In this document: one piece after another, positions 37,458 through 45,550 of the stretch
Position numbering within the stretch: position 1 is the stretch's first letter
How the letters are laid out: the number at the start of each line of letters is the position of its first letter
NCBI RefSeq assembly: GCF_014644455.1
Contig: NZ_BMKS01000010.1
Coordinates: 62,001-126,000, forward strand
Source: Caldovatus sediminis
Lineage (GTDB): Bacteria; Pseudomonadota; Alphaproteobacteria; Acetobacterales; Acetobacteraceae
Direction of reading: 5' to 3'
DNA length: 64,000 nt
Notes under the pieces: generated by a model
What the model was told of the DNA's origin: nothing
Database searches by the model: none
What the model saw: only the letters and a program-made list of their open reading frames with translations
Translations under genes and position numbers: made by a program

Positions 37458-38441
37458 ATGGCGCAACGGCTCACGCGCCGGGCGATGCTTGCCGCCGCCA
37501 CGGGCATCGGTCTGGCTGCCGCGCGCCGCGGCCACGCGCAGGGGAACTGGCCGGAGCGCCCCGTCACCATCGTCGTCTGCTTCCCGCCGGGCGGGGCGAC
37601 CGACATCCTCGCGCGCATCGTCGCCCAGCCGCTCGGCGAGGCCCTCGGCAAGCCCGTGGTGGTGGAGAACCGCGGCGGCGCGGGCGGCAACATCGGCATG
37701 GGCTACGTCGCGCGCCAGGCGCCGGACGGCTACACCCTCCTCGCCACCTCCAGCGCCTACGTCGTCAACCCGAGCCTCTATCCCAACACGCCCTACGATC
37801 CGTTCCGCGACTTCGCGCCGATCGGCGAGCTCGGCGCGGCGCCGAACGTGATCGCGGTGCGGCCGGATTCGCCCTTCGCGAGCGTCGCCGACATCATCGC
37901 CCATGCGCGCGCCAACCCGGGCAAGCTGAACTTCACCACCTCCGGCGTCGGCACGACGCCGCATCTCGCCGGCGAGGTGTTCAAGCTGCGCACCGGGATC
38001 GAGATGGAGCACGTGCCCTTCTCGGGCGCGGGGCCGGCGACGCAGGCGGTGCTCGCCGGCACGGTGCCGATCTACTTCACCGCCTTCGGCTCGATCGGCC
38101 AGCAGGTGCGCGCGGGCCAGCTCCGCGTGCTGGCGCAGACCGGCGCGCAGCGCATGGAGGACCTCTCCGACGTGCCGACCCTCGGCGAGCTCGGCATCCG
38201 CGACGCGGTGTCGGAGACCTTCCTCGCCCTCTTCGCCGTCGCGGGGACGCCGCAGCCGATTCTCGTCCGGCTGGCGAACGAGGTCGAGGCGATCCTGCGC
38301 CGCCCGGCGATCCGCGAACGCTTCCGCCAGACCGGGACGCCCGTCACCGGCGGCGGCCCCGCGGCGCTGCGCGCCCGCGTGGAGCGCGAGGTGCCGATGT
38401 GGCGCGAGGTGATCCGCCAGGCGGGCATCCGCATCGGGTAG
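37458..38441 (+). CDS. Bug/TctC family solute-binding protein (orphan)
   Basis: A 327-residue binding protein with a twin-arginine signal (QRLTRRAMLAAATGIGLAA, cleaved near GHAQ). Landmarks are VTIVVCFPPGGATDILARIVAQ, VVVENRGGAGGNIGMGYVARQAP and LLATSSAYVVNPSLYP. It sits downstream of the CMD-like and deacetylase genes with its own candidate promoter, so its ligand may be the substrate of those enzymes. It converges on the thiolase gene 18 bases away. Confidence 0.92.
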   Translation: MAQRLTRRAMLAAATGIGLAAARRGHAQGNWPERPVTIVVCFPPGGATDILARIVAQPLGEALGKPVVVENRGGAGGNIGMGYVARQAPDGYTLLATSSAYVVNPSLYPNTPYDPFRDFAPIGELGAAPNVIAVRPDSPFASVADIIAHARANPGKLNFTTSGVGTTPHLAGEVFKLRTGIEMEHVPFSGAGPATQAVLAGTVPIYFTAFGSIGQQVRAGQLRVLAQTGAQRMEDLSDVPTLGELGIRDAVSETFLALFAVAGTPQPILVRLANEVEAILRRPAIRERFRQTGTPVTGGGPAALRARVEREVPMWREVIRQAGIRIG

Positions 38442-38459
38442 GGCGCGGCGCCCGCCCGC

Positions 38460-39608
38460 TCAGGGCCGCTCGCGGCCGAGCACGATCGTGCCGCTGGCGC
38501 CGAACATGCCGCCCACGCCGTGGCAGACGCTGATGCGCACGCCCGGCACCTGCGCCGGCGCGGTGCCGCGCACCTGGCGGACGCTCTCCTGCAGGGCGAA
38601 CATCCCGTACATGCCGGTGTGGGTGTAGCTGAGGCCGCCGCCGTTGGTGTTGACCGGCAGCCTGCCGCCGGGCGCGGTGTTGCGGTCCCAGATGAAGCGC
38701 GCCGCCTCGCCGCGCGGGACGAAGCCGAGGTCCTCGAGCCCGTAGAGCGGCAGGTGCGCGAAGGCGTCGTAGATCATCAGGTGGTCCACGTCCCTGTGCG
38801 CGATGCCGGCCGTGCGGAAGGCCTCCGGCCCCGCGACGCGGAAGGCGCGGGAGGAGGTGAAGTCCTGCATCTGGCTCACCATCGGCGTCTCGACGCTCTC
38901 GCCGGAGCCGAGGATGTACACCGGCCGCGTCGGGAAGTCCCTGGCGCGGTCCGCGCTCGTCAGGATCAGCGCGCCGCCGCCGTCGGTGACCAGGCAGCAC
39001 TGCAGCAGGCGGAAGGGGTAGGCGATCATGCGCGAGTTCAGCACGTCCTCGACCGTGATCGGGTCGCGGTACATGGCGCGCGGGTTCCGCGCCGCCCATT
39101 CGCGCTGGATCACGGCGACCATGGCGAGCTGCTCGTGCGTGACGCCGTAGGTCTTCATGTAGCGCAGCACGGGGATGGGGAAGAGCGTCGGCGGGCCCAT
39201 CGGGCCGAAGGGCATCTCGAACTGCCCCGCGAGGCTGCCGGGCTCGATGAGGCGGGGCATCGCCGCGACGCGCGAGCGGCCGCTCTCGCCATGCGTGATC
39301 AGCACGGTGGAGCAGTAGCCGGCGTGGATCGCCGCCGCCGCGTGGCGGACATGCAGCATGAAGGAGCAGCCGCCGACGCCGGTGCCGTCCACCCATCTCG
39401 GCGTGAGGCCGAGGTAGTGCGCGAGCATCTGCGGCCGCATCGGGCCGACGCAGGCGAGGCCGTCTATGTCCCCCGGCCTCAGCCCCGTCTCCGCCATCGC
39501 GTTCAGCGCGGCGTCGGCGTGCAGGCCGATCTCCGAGAGGTGGGGGATGACGCCGAGCTCCGTGGTCTCGGCGGCGCCGACGATGGCGATGGAGCCGGGC
39601 GGGATCAT
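38460..39608 (-). CDS. Thiolase/SCP2-like acyltransferase family protein
   Basis: A 382-residue member of the thiolase superfamily of the SCP2/lipid-transfer type. A cysteine at about residue 80 (TGVGGCSFMLHV) is in the nucleophile position. NTNGGGLSYTHTGMYG and CHGVGGMFGASGTIVLG are the later catalytic blocks, with His and Cys. Such proteins pair with a DUF35 Zn-ribbon/OB-fold partner, which is encoded right here with a four-base overlap (ATGA). In steroid and related pathways the pair acts as an aldolase or thiolase that shortens acyl-CoA side chains. Substrate not known. Confidence 0.88.
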   Translation of the reverse strand: MIPPGSIAIVGAAETTELGVIPHLSEIGLHADAALNAMAETGLRPGDIDGLACVGPMRPQMLAHYLGLTPRWVDGTGVGGCSFMLHVRHAAAAIHAGYCSTVLITHGESGRSRVAAMPRLIEPGSLAGQFEMPFGPMGPPTLFPIPVLRYMKTYGVTHEQLAMVAVIQREWAARNPRAMYRDPITVEDVLNSRMIAYPFRLLQCCLVTDGGGALILTSADRARDFPTRPVYILGSGESVETPMVSQMQDFTSSRAFRVAGPEAFRTAGIAHRDVDHLMIYDAFAHLPLYGLEDLGFVPRGEAARFIWDRNTAPGGRLPVNTNGGGLSYTHTGMYGMFALQESVRQVRGTAPAQVPGVRISVCHGVGGMFGASGTIVLGRERP

Positions 39609-40030
39609 CGGGGGGCGGCGTCCCTGGCGGGGCGGAACAGCGGCAGGGTGATGGTCTCGTCCATCGGCACGAAGACCGCCTCGAGCGGCATGTCGAGGAC
39701 CAGCGCCTCCGGCGTCTGCGGGCAGTCCACGATGTTGGTCATCATCCGCGGCCCCTCCTCCAGCTCCACCACGGCGATGGCGTAGGGCGGCGTGAAGCCG
39801 GGCACCGGGCGGTGGTGGATGACGTAGCTGAAAAGGCGCGCGCGGCCGCTCGCGGCGAAGACCTCCACCTTGCGCGAGCCGCAGGCCGGGCAGAAGGGGC
39901 GCGGCGGGAAGTAGGGCCGCGCGCAGTCGGCGCAGCGCTGCAGGCGGATCTCGCCGGCGCGCGTGCCCTCCCAGAAGTGCCTCGTCTCGGGCGTGGGCTC
40001 GGGCCGCGCGCGGCCGGGCGGCAGGGTCAT
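39605..40030 (-). CDS. Zn-ribbon/OB-fold (DUF35) protein, thiolase partner
   Basis: A 141-residue DUF35 protein. The N-terminal rubredoxin-like zinc ribbon has four cysteines, C33, C36, C47 and C50 (RCADCARPYFPPRPFCPAC), and the OB-fold follows (ASGRARLFSYVIHH to MMTNIVDC). Members bind acyl-CoA and form a tight complex with SCP2-like thiolases. The stop overlaps the thiolase ATG, giving a 1:1 coupled pair. A TetR-family gene lies 96 bases upstream on the same strand and may control both. Confidence 0.9.
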   Translation of the reverse strand: MTLPPGRARPEPTPETRHFWEGTRAGEIRLQRCADCARPYFPPRPFCPACGSRKVEVFAASGRARLFSYVIHHRPVPGFTPPYAIAVVELEEGPRMMTNIVDCPQTPEALVLDMPLEAVFVPMDETITLPLFRPARDAAPR

Positions 40031-40126
40031 GGGCCGGATGCTCCTGTCAGCGGCTGGCGCGGTGCCGCGCCTCGCGGCGCAAGCCTTCCGCGTCGCGCGG
40101 GGAAGGGCAAGGGCGGCGTGCCGCCC

Positions 40127-40768
40127 TCACGCGGGGGCCGACAGGCCGGCGCAGAGGAACGGCACGATCCGCTCCACCGCCGTCTCGAAATCGCCCGAGT
40201 CGCAGGCGCCGCCCGACATCGCCTCCAGCCGTCCGGTGCGCAGCAGCGTGTAGCGGTAGGCGCCCATCATGAAGTAGAGGCGCCAGTACAGCGTCTCCGG
40301 CGGCAGGTGCGGCAGGGCGCGGCGGAACGCCTCGGTGTAGGCGAGGGTGGTCGCGTCGTAGACCTGGCTCAGCACCTCGCGGGCGATGTCGTCGGGCTCG
40401 GTGTGCAGGCGGGCGTGCATGCCCATGGTGGCGCGGCCCTCGGGCGTGCGGCCGTTGAGCATGAAGGGCGTGACGAAGGCGCGCACCAGGACCTCGAGCG
40501 GGATGTCGCCCTCGGGCCAGCGCGCCTTGGCCTCCTCCAGCGCGCGGCGGCGGGCCTCGGTCACCGGCTCGGCGCCGCGACGGTAGGCGGCGATGTAGAG
40601 TTCGCGCTTCGATCCGAAGTAGTAGTGGACCTGGGCGAGGTTCACGCCCGCGCCCTGGGCGATGGCGCGGGTGGAGGTGGCGGCGTAGCCCTGCTCCGCG
40701 AACAGCGTCTGGGCGACGGCGAGGATGCGGTCGCGCACGCTCGGCGCGGTCTCAGCGCTCGCCTTCAC
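40127..40768 (-). CDS. TetR-family transcriptional regulator
   Basis: A 213-residue repressor. The N-terminal helix-turn-helix domain is typical: RDRILAVAQTLFAEQGYAATSTRAIAQGAGVNLAQVHYYFGSKRELY (landmarks VAQTLFAEQGY, AIAQGAGVNL and HYYFGSK). The C-terminal ligand-binding half fits the CerR/TetR_C_15-like group. The GTG at 40768 was chosen because it follows AGGAAGG by about 10 bases and leaves a normal head. It is divergent from the flavin monooxygenase gene, with a 20-base palindrome at 40959-40978 in between, and upstream of DUF35-thiolase on its own strand. It may regulate both sides. Confidence 0.88.
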   Translation of the reverse strand: MKASAETAPSVRDRILAVAQTLFAEQGYAATSTRAIAQGAGVNLAQVHYYFGSKRELYIAAYRRGAEPVTEARRRALEEAKARWPEGDIPLEVLVRAFVTPFMLNGRTPEGRATMGMHARLHTEPDDIAREVLSQVYDATTLAYTEAFRRALPHLPPETLYWRLYFMMGAYRYTLLRTGRLEAMSGGACDSGDFETAVERIVPFLCAGLSAPA

Positions 40769-40895
40769 CCCTGTCGCCCTTCCTTCCCTGCACTCGGCCG
40801 CGCGCGTTCGCGTGATCGGTGCGACCTTAGTCGGCGCGACGAAGCGGCACAATCCGCGCCGCGCCGCGTCCGGAGGCGCGGGGAGGCCTTGCCGC

Positions 40896-40925
40896 TTGAC
40901 AGGCGTGCGGCGGCCGCCCGATTCT
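40896..40925 (+). promoter_or_regulatory. Candidate promoter of the flavin monooxygenase gene
   Basis: TTGACA (40896-40901), a perfect -35 box, is followed after 18 bases by GATTCT (40920-40925). The palindrome at 40959-40978 lies just downstream, where a bound repressor could block the polymerase. Confidence 0.42.
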
Positions 40926-40958
40926 TGGTCGGTCGCCTGATCTAGATTTCGGGGCCGC

Positions 40959-40978
40959 GGCATGGGCGGCCCCATGCC
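40959..40978. promoter_or_regulatory. 20-bp palindrome, candidate TetR operator
   Basis: GGCATGGG (40959-40966) and CCCATGCC (40971-40978) are perfect inverted arms around CGGC. It lies between the divergent TetR and monooxygenase genes and ends 24 bases before the ATG at 41003. Size and place fit a TetR-family operator. Confidence 0.5.
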
Positions 40979-41002
40979 GTGCGACAGGGAGGCAGGGCGA
41001 GG

Positions 41003-42226
41003 ATGAGCGCCGTACGCGAACTCGGCGGAGCCCGCGCAGCGGTGGCCGCAGCCGCCGCACGGGCGCGGCCCCACGCAATGGAACGCACGCGCGCCCTGCT
41101 GCCCGCGATCGCGGCCGCCGCGCCGCGCATCGAGGCCGAGCGGCGCCTGCCGCCGGACCTGCTCGCCGCGCTGCACGAGAACGGGCTGTTCCGCACCCTG
41201 CTGCCGCGCGGCCTCGGCGGCGACGAACTGCCGCCGCACGAGTACGTGCGGATCACCGAGGCGATCGCGAGCGCCGACGCCTCCACCGCCTGGTGCATCG
41301 GCCAGGCCTCCGGCTGCTCCCTCGCCGCGGCCTACATGCGGCCGGAGATCGCGCGCGAGATCTGGGGGCCGCCGGATGCCGTCGTCGCCTGGGGGGCGCA
41401 GTTCGGCGATGCGATCGCGGTGCCGGTCCCCGGCGGCTACCGCGTCACCGGCACCTGGCACTTCGCGAGCGGCGGCCACCACGCCACCTGGTTCGGCGGC
41501 CACTGCCACCTGCGCGAGCCCGACGGCTCGCTCCGCCTCGGCGAGGACGGCGTGCCGATCGAGCGCACCATGATGTTCCCCGCCGGCACGGCGCCGCTCA
41601 AGGACGTCTGGCGCGTCGTCGGGCTGCGCGGCACCGGCAGCGACACCTATTCGGTCAAGGACCTGTTCGTGCCGGAGGAATACTCGGTCGGGCGCGACCT
41701 GCCGGAGGAGCGGGTGCTGCCGAACCCGCTCTACAAGTTCACCTCGACGCATCTCTACTGCTCCGGCTTCGCCGGCGTCGCGCTCGGCATCGCGCGCGGC
41801 ATGCTCGATGCGCTGATCGCGCTGGCGCGGGAGAAGACGCCGCGCGTCACCCGCCGCCTGCTACGCGACAGCGAGGTGCTGCGCCACCAGATCGCCGAGT
41901 GCGAGGCCAAGCTCCGCTCCGCCCGCGCCTTCCTGCAGGAGGCGCTGCGCGAGGCCTGGGAGGAGGCCGAGCGCGGCGAGGAGCTCTCGCTCGAGCGGCG
42001 GGTGATGATCCGCCTTTCCTCCACCTCCGCCATCCACCGCGCCAAGGAGGTGGCGGAGGTCGCCTACCACGAGGCGGGGGCGACGGCGATCTTCGAGGAC
42101 AACCCGTTCGAGCGCCGCATGCGCGACATGCACGCCGCGGCGCAGCAGCTCCAGGGGCGCACCGCGCACATCGAGCTGTGCGGCCAGTACTTCGTGGGGC
42201 TCACGCCCCGCATGCGGTTCCTGTGA
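41003..42226 (+). CDS. Acyl-CoA dehydrogenase-fold flavin monooxygenase (HsaA/HpaH-like)
   Basis: A 407-residue protein with the acyl-CoA dehydrogenase fold, of the group D two-component flavin monooxygenase type (HsaA, HpaH, DszC-like) or a related dehydrogenase. LPPDLLAALHENGLFRTLLPRGLGG starts the helical domain; GTWHFASGGHHATWFGGH is the flavin-adjacent beta domain; GLRGTGSDTYSVKDLFVPE follows. The C-terminal QLQGRTAHIELCGQYFVG matches this class. The ATG at 41003 follows GGGAGGCAGGG. A small VOC gene follows 28 bases downstream. No separate flavin reductase is encoded nearby. Confidence 0.87.
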   Translation: MSAVRELGGARAAVAAAAARARPHAMERTRALLPAIAAAAPRIEAERRLPPDLLAALHENGLFRTLLPRGLGGDELPPHEYVRITEAIASADASTAWCIGQASGCSLAAAYMRPEIAREIWGPPDAVVAWGAQFGDAIAVPVPGGYRVTGTWHFASGGHHATWFGGHCHLREPDGSLRLGEDGVPIERTMMFPAGTAPLKDVWRVVGLRGTGSDTYSVKDLFVPEEYSVGRDLPEERVLPNPLYKFTSTHLYCSGFAGVALGIARGMLDALIALAREKTPRVTRRLLRDSEVLRHQIAECEAKLRSARAFLQEALREAWEEAERGEELSLERRVMIRLSSTSAIHRAKEVAEVAYHEAGATAIFEDNPFERRMRDMHAAAQQLQGRTAHIELCGQYFVGLTPRMRFL

Positions 42227-42254
42227 TGCCGACGAGGGGAGGAAGGAGGTCGCG

Positions 42255-42659
42255 ATGGGCCTCAACGCGCTGAACCACTACACGATCCGGCCGGCGGACC
42301 TGGAGCGGACGAAGAATTTCTACGTCGAGGTCCTCGGCCTCGAGGTCGGCTACCGCCCGCCGCTCGCCTTCCCCGGCTACTGGCTGTACTGCGGCGGCCA
42401 GCCGACGGTGCACCTGATCGGTCCGCGCGCGCAGGACGAGGGCAGACCGCCGCGCCGGCCGGGCGAGACCGGGCTGCTCGACCACATCGCCTTCTCGTGC
42501 ACGGGCCTCGCGGAGATTCGCGAAAGGCTGCGCAAGAACGATGTGAGGTTCGAGGAGCGGGTGATCCCGCGCGACCGCCAGACCCAGCTCTTCCTCCACG
42601 ATCCCGACGGCGTCGCGGTCGAGCTGAACTTCCCCCCGGAGGAGACGACCGCGGCCTGA
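42255..42659 (+). CDS. VOC family (glyoxalase-like) protein
   Basis: A 134-residue single VOC domain. LNHYTIRPADLERTKNFYVEVLGLEVG is the first beta-alpha-beta unit (landmarks LNHYTIR and FYVEVLGLEVG), LLDHIAFSC the second, and LHDPDGVAVELNF the end, with the metal ligands His and Glu in place. The ribosome site GGAAGGAGG is ideal, 7 bases before the ATG at 42255. Co-transcribed with the flavin monooxygenase, so it probably handles its product or a related aromatic or ring compound. It converges on a Bug gene 21 bases away. Confidence 0.9.
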   Translation: MGLNALNHYTIRPADLERTKNFYVEVLGLEVGYRPPLAFPGYWLYCGGQPTVHLIGPRAQDEGRPPRRPGETGLLDHIAFSCTGLAEIRERLRKNDVRFEERVIPRDRQTQLFLHDPDGVAVELNFPPEETTAA

Positions 42660-42680
42660 GCGGCGCGGGTGGCCGCGCCG

Positions 42681-43703
42681 CTATCCCTCCATCGGAATGC
42701 CGGCACGCTGGATCAGGTCGCGCCACATCGGCACCTCGCGCGCGATCCGCTCGGCGAGGGCTGCCGGGCCCGCGGCGCGGATTTCGAAGCCGGCGTTGAG
42801 CAGCCGCGTCCGCGTCGCCGGCTCGTTGAGCGCGGCGATCGTCTCGCGCGCCAGGCGGTCGACGATCGGGGCGGGCGTGCCGGCGGGCGCGAGCAGGCCC
42901 TGGAAGGTCTCCGAGACGAAGCCGGGATAGCCGAGTTCCAGCATCGTCGGCACGTCCGGCAGGTCGTGCCAGCGCTGTTCGCCGGTGACCGCGAGGGCGC
43001 GCAGCGCGCCGGAGCGGATCTGCGGGTGTGCCGGCGGCAGCGCGGTGACGCCGACCGGCGTCGTGCCGCTGAGCAGCGACTGGATCGCCAGGGCGGCGCT
43101 GTTGTGGGGGATCTGCACGAACTCGATGCCGGCGCGGATCTGCAGAAGCTCCGCCGTGAGGTGCGGCGTGGAGCCGAGCCCGGGATTGGCGAAGTTGAGC
43201 TTCTCCGGCGTCGCCTTCGCCTTGGCGATCAGCTCCTCCATGGTGCGGATGCCGGAGCCGGGATGCGCGAGGATGACGTTGGGCGAGGCGCCGAGCTCGG
43301 TGATCGGCGCGAAGTCGCGGACCGGGTCGTAGCCCGGGTTGCGGAACAGGCTGACGTTGACGACGAAGCCGGTGGAGGTGACGAGCAGCGTGTGGCCGTC
43401 CGGCGCCTGGCGCGCGACGTAGGAGACGCCGACATTCCCGCCGCCGCCCGGGCGGTTCTCCACCACCACCGGCTGACCGAGCGCCGCGTTCAGCCCGTTG
43501 GCGACGACGCGGCCCATCACGTCGGTCGGACCTCCCGGCCCGAAGGGGACGACGATCCGCACGGGACGGGTGGGATAGTTCGCCGCCTGGGCGTGCCCTG
43601 CGCGCGGCCTCGCGCCGAACGCGGCGCCCCCGGCGAGCAGCACGGCGAGGTCGCGCCGGTGCAGGAAGACCGCGCCCGCGCGGCGCGCTGGCGTGCTCGA
43701 CAT
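42681..43703 (-). CDS. Bug/TctC family solute-binding protein (orphan)
   Basis: A 340-residue binding protein. The signal peptide has a longer head (MSSTPARRAGAVFLHRRDLAVLLAGGAA... cleaved near GHAQ). Landmarks are VRIVVPFGPGGPTDVMGRVVAN, VVVENRPGGGGNVGVSYVARQAP and HTLLVTSTGFVVNVSLFR. The ATG at 43703 was chosen over an upstream in-frame ATG at 43763 because GGAGGAGGAA lies at the right distance. It converges on the monooxygenase-VOC operon, whose substrate it may capture. Confidence 0.91.
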   Translation of the reverse strand: MSSTPARRAGAVFLHRRDLAVLLAGGAAFGARPRAGHAQAANYPTRPVRIVVPFGPGGPTDVMGRVVANGLNAALGQPVVVENRPGGGGNVGVSYVARQAPDGHTLLVTSTGFVVNVSLFRNPGYDPVRDFAPITELGASPNVILAHPGSGIRTMEELIAKAKATPEKLNFANPGLGSTPHLTAELLQIRAGIEFVQIPHNSAALAIQSLLSGTTPVGVTALPPAHPQIRSGALRALAVTGEQRWHDLPDVPTMLELGYPGFVSETFQGLLAPAGTPAPIVDRLARETIAALNEPATRTRLLNAGFEIRAAGPAALAERIAREVPMWRDLIQRAGIPMEG

Positions 43704-44047
43704 CGCTCGACGTTCCTCCTCCGCATGGCGCCCTTGGGAGCGGGCGCTCGCCGCATGGAACATGGGAAGCGGCTGCAGGGCAAGTCAAGCGCTGCACCGA
43801 CGGGGCCGTTGACCGCCCGCGTGCCGCGGGGCGTAAGCTGGTGCACGAATGCGGGGAGAAGGGCCGCGTGCGCGACGGAGCGGCCGCAACGGGCGGACGC
43901 TCGCCGCCGACGCCCAAGCGGCCGGTCGGCCACGACCGCCGGGGAGCCACGTGTACCCTGCCCGCTGCTGGCCCGGAGGCGCTCCCCGGACCCGCATCGT
44001 CCCCGTCCGGACCGTCGAACCGCAGTGACCGAGGAGGAACGTCGCCG
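43704..44047. other. 344-base divergent intergenic region with short inverted repeat
   Basis: Separates a Bug gene (minus) from pncC (plus). A weak promoter candidate for pncC is TTGACC (43809-43814) with CGTAAG after 17 bases (43832-43837). The word GAGGAGGAACGTCG occurs in front of both genes, at 44031-44044 on the plus strand and 43708-43721 on the minus strand; it includes the ribosome site in each case. Nothing else was recognised. Confidence 0.4.
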
Positions 44048-44551
44048 ATGGAGATCCTGCTGCCCCGCGCCGCGAAGGCCGCTGCGCTGCTCAAGGCGCG
44101 CGGCGAGACGCTTGCCGTGGCCGAGTCCTCGACCGGCGGGCTGATCTCCGCCGCGCTGCTCGCCCAGCCCGGGGCCTCGGCCTACTTCCGTGGCGGCGGC
44201 GTGATCTATACGCGCCCGGCGCGCGCCGGGCTGCTCGGGATCGGGGATGCGGACCTCGCCGGGTTCCGCCCCTCGACCGAGCGCTACGCCGTGCTGCTCG
44301 CGGAGCGCGCGCGGGAGCGGATGGGCGGCAGCGTCTGGGGCCTCGGCGAGAGCGGAGCGACGGGACCGACCGGCAACCGCTATGGCGATCCCGCGGGGCA
44401 CGGTTGCATCGCGGTCGCCGGCCCCGGCGGGGCGCGCGCGATCACGCTGGAGACCGGCAGCGCGGACCGGGTCGCCAACATGCGCGCCTTCGCGATCGCC
44501 GCGCTGGACCTGCTGATCGGCGCGCTCGAGGCGGCGCCACCACGGCCCTGA
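44048..44551 (+). CDS. pncC: CinA C-terminal domain family, nicotinamide-nucleotide amidohydrolase
   Basis: A 167-residue stand-alone CinA-C domain. The enzyme deamidates nicotinamide mononucleotide to nicotinate mononucleotide for NAD recycling. Conserved blocks are LAVAESSTGGLISAALL with the catalytic Ser, FRGGGVIYTRPARAGLLGI and GLGESGATGPTGNRYGDPAGHGCIAVAGP. The family usually reads GE-GA-GP, as here. The ATG at 44048 has GAGGAGGAA ahead of it. The position next to a phosphoribosyltransferase is suggestive but they are 312 bases apart. Confidence 0.85.
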   Translation: MEILLPRAAKAAALLKARGETLAVAESSTGGLISAALLAQPGASAYFRGGGVIYTRPARAGLLGIGDADLAGFRPSTERYAVLLAERARERMGGSVWGLGESGATGPTGNRYGDPAGHGCIAVAGPGGARAITLETGSADRVANMRAFAIAALDLLIGALEAAPPRP

Positions 44552-44774
44552 GATCGCACGGCCGCGTCCCGGCCTGCCGCCCGGTCCGGCGCGTTCCGGG
44601 AACGACCGCGGCGCGATGCGTGAACGCCCTGGCGCCTGGCCATCCGGGGGTGTTCCATGGTTCCGGGCCGGGCTCGCCGTACGCGTGTCGCGCGACGGAC
44701 GCAACGGCGCCGGGACCGTATGCGGAGCGTGCGCGCGGCAGCGCGCGAACGCCGCGGCCCGGACGCGGCTCCGC

Positions 44775-44798
44775 GGCGTGCCGCCGGAGCGGCACGCC
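44775..44798. repeat. Perfect 10-bp hairpin upstream of the phosphoribosyltransferase
   Basis: GGCGTGCCGC and GCGGCACGCC pair perfectly around a CGGA loop. It sits in the 312-base gap between pncC and the next gene and ends 65 bases before the ATG at 44864. It may be the pncC terminator or a structured leader. The rest of the gap shows nothing recognised. Confidence 0.4.
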
Positions 44799-44863
44799 CC
44801 GGGCGCCGCCGCCAGGTCGGATCGGCGCGCGGACCCTGCGCGCGGGAGAGCGGACGGCAAGCG

Positions 44864-45550
44864 ATGGCGCACATGTTCAAGGGAACCAGGATCTTCCGGA
44901 ACCGCGAGGAGGCCGGCGCGTGGCTCGCCGAGCGCCTCGTCCAACTGGCACCCGAGCGGCCGGTGGTGCTGGCCCTGCCGCGCGGCGGGGTGCCGGTGGC
45001 GGCGCCGATCGCGCGCGCCCTCGACGCGCCCCTGGCGTTGCTCCTGGTCCGCAAGCTCGGCGCGCCGGTCAATCCGGAGCTGGCGATCGGCGCCGTGGTC
45101 GACGGCACGCCGCCGCAGACGGTGCTGAACCGCGACATCATAGCCGCGCTCCGCGTGGACGAGGAGACGATCGAGCGTGAGCGTCAGCGCCAGCTTGCCG
45201 AGATCGAGCGCCGCCGCGCGGCGCTTCTCGGCGCGGCGCCGGGGGCCGTTCCGCCGCCCCTTGCCGGTCGCGTGGCGATCGTGGTGGACGACGGCGTGGC
45301 CACCGGCGCGACCGCCGCGGCGGCCCTTGCCGGGCTGCGCCGCGCGGGGGTCGCGCGCGCGGTGCTGGCGGTGCCCGTCATCGCGGCCGACGCCGCCGCG
45401 CGGTTCCGCGCCGAGGGGACGGAACTCGTCGCCCTGTCCGAGCCGCAGGCGCTTGGCGCCGTCGGCGCCTACTACCGCGACTTCCACCAGCTCGACGACG
45501 CGGAGGTCGTGGCGCTGCTGAAGGAGGCCTCGGCCGCGCGACGCGGCTGA
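44864..45550 (+). CDS. Phosphoribosyltransferase domain protein
   Basis: A 228-residue type I PRTase-fold protein. VVLALPRGGVPVAAPIARAL is the N-terminal loop and VAIVVDDGVATGATAAAALAGLR holds the 13-residue PRPP-binding motif (VVDDGVATGAT). LGAPVNPELAIGAV is typical of a group of stand-alone PRTases often found near stress or phage-like loci. Some act as hydrolase or regulator rather than nucleotide synthase. The ATG at 44864 precedes MFKGTRIFRNREEAGAWLA, the usual family opening. A damaged DUF6496 gene follows. Substrate unknown. Confidence 0.88.
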   Translation: MAHMFKGTRIFRNREEAGAWLAERLVQLAPERPVVLALPRGGVPVAAPIARALDAPLALLLVRKLGAPVNPELAIGAVVDGTPPQTVLNRDIIAALRVDEETIERERQRQLAEIERRRAALLGAAPGAVPPPLAGRVAIVVDDGVATGATAAAALAGLRRAGVARAVLAVPVIAADAAARFRAEGTELVALSEPQALGAVGAYYRDFHQLDDAEVVALLKEASAARRG

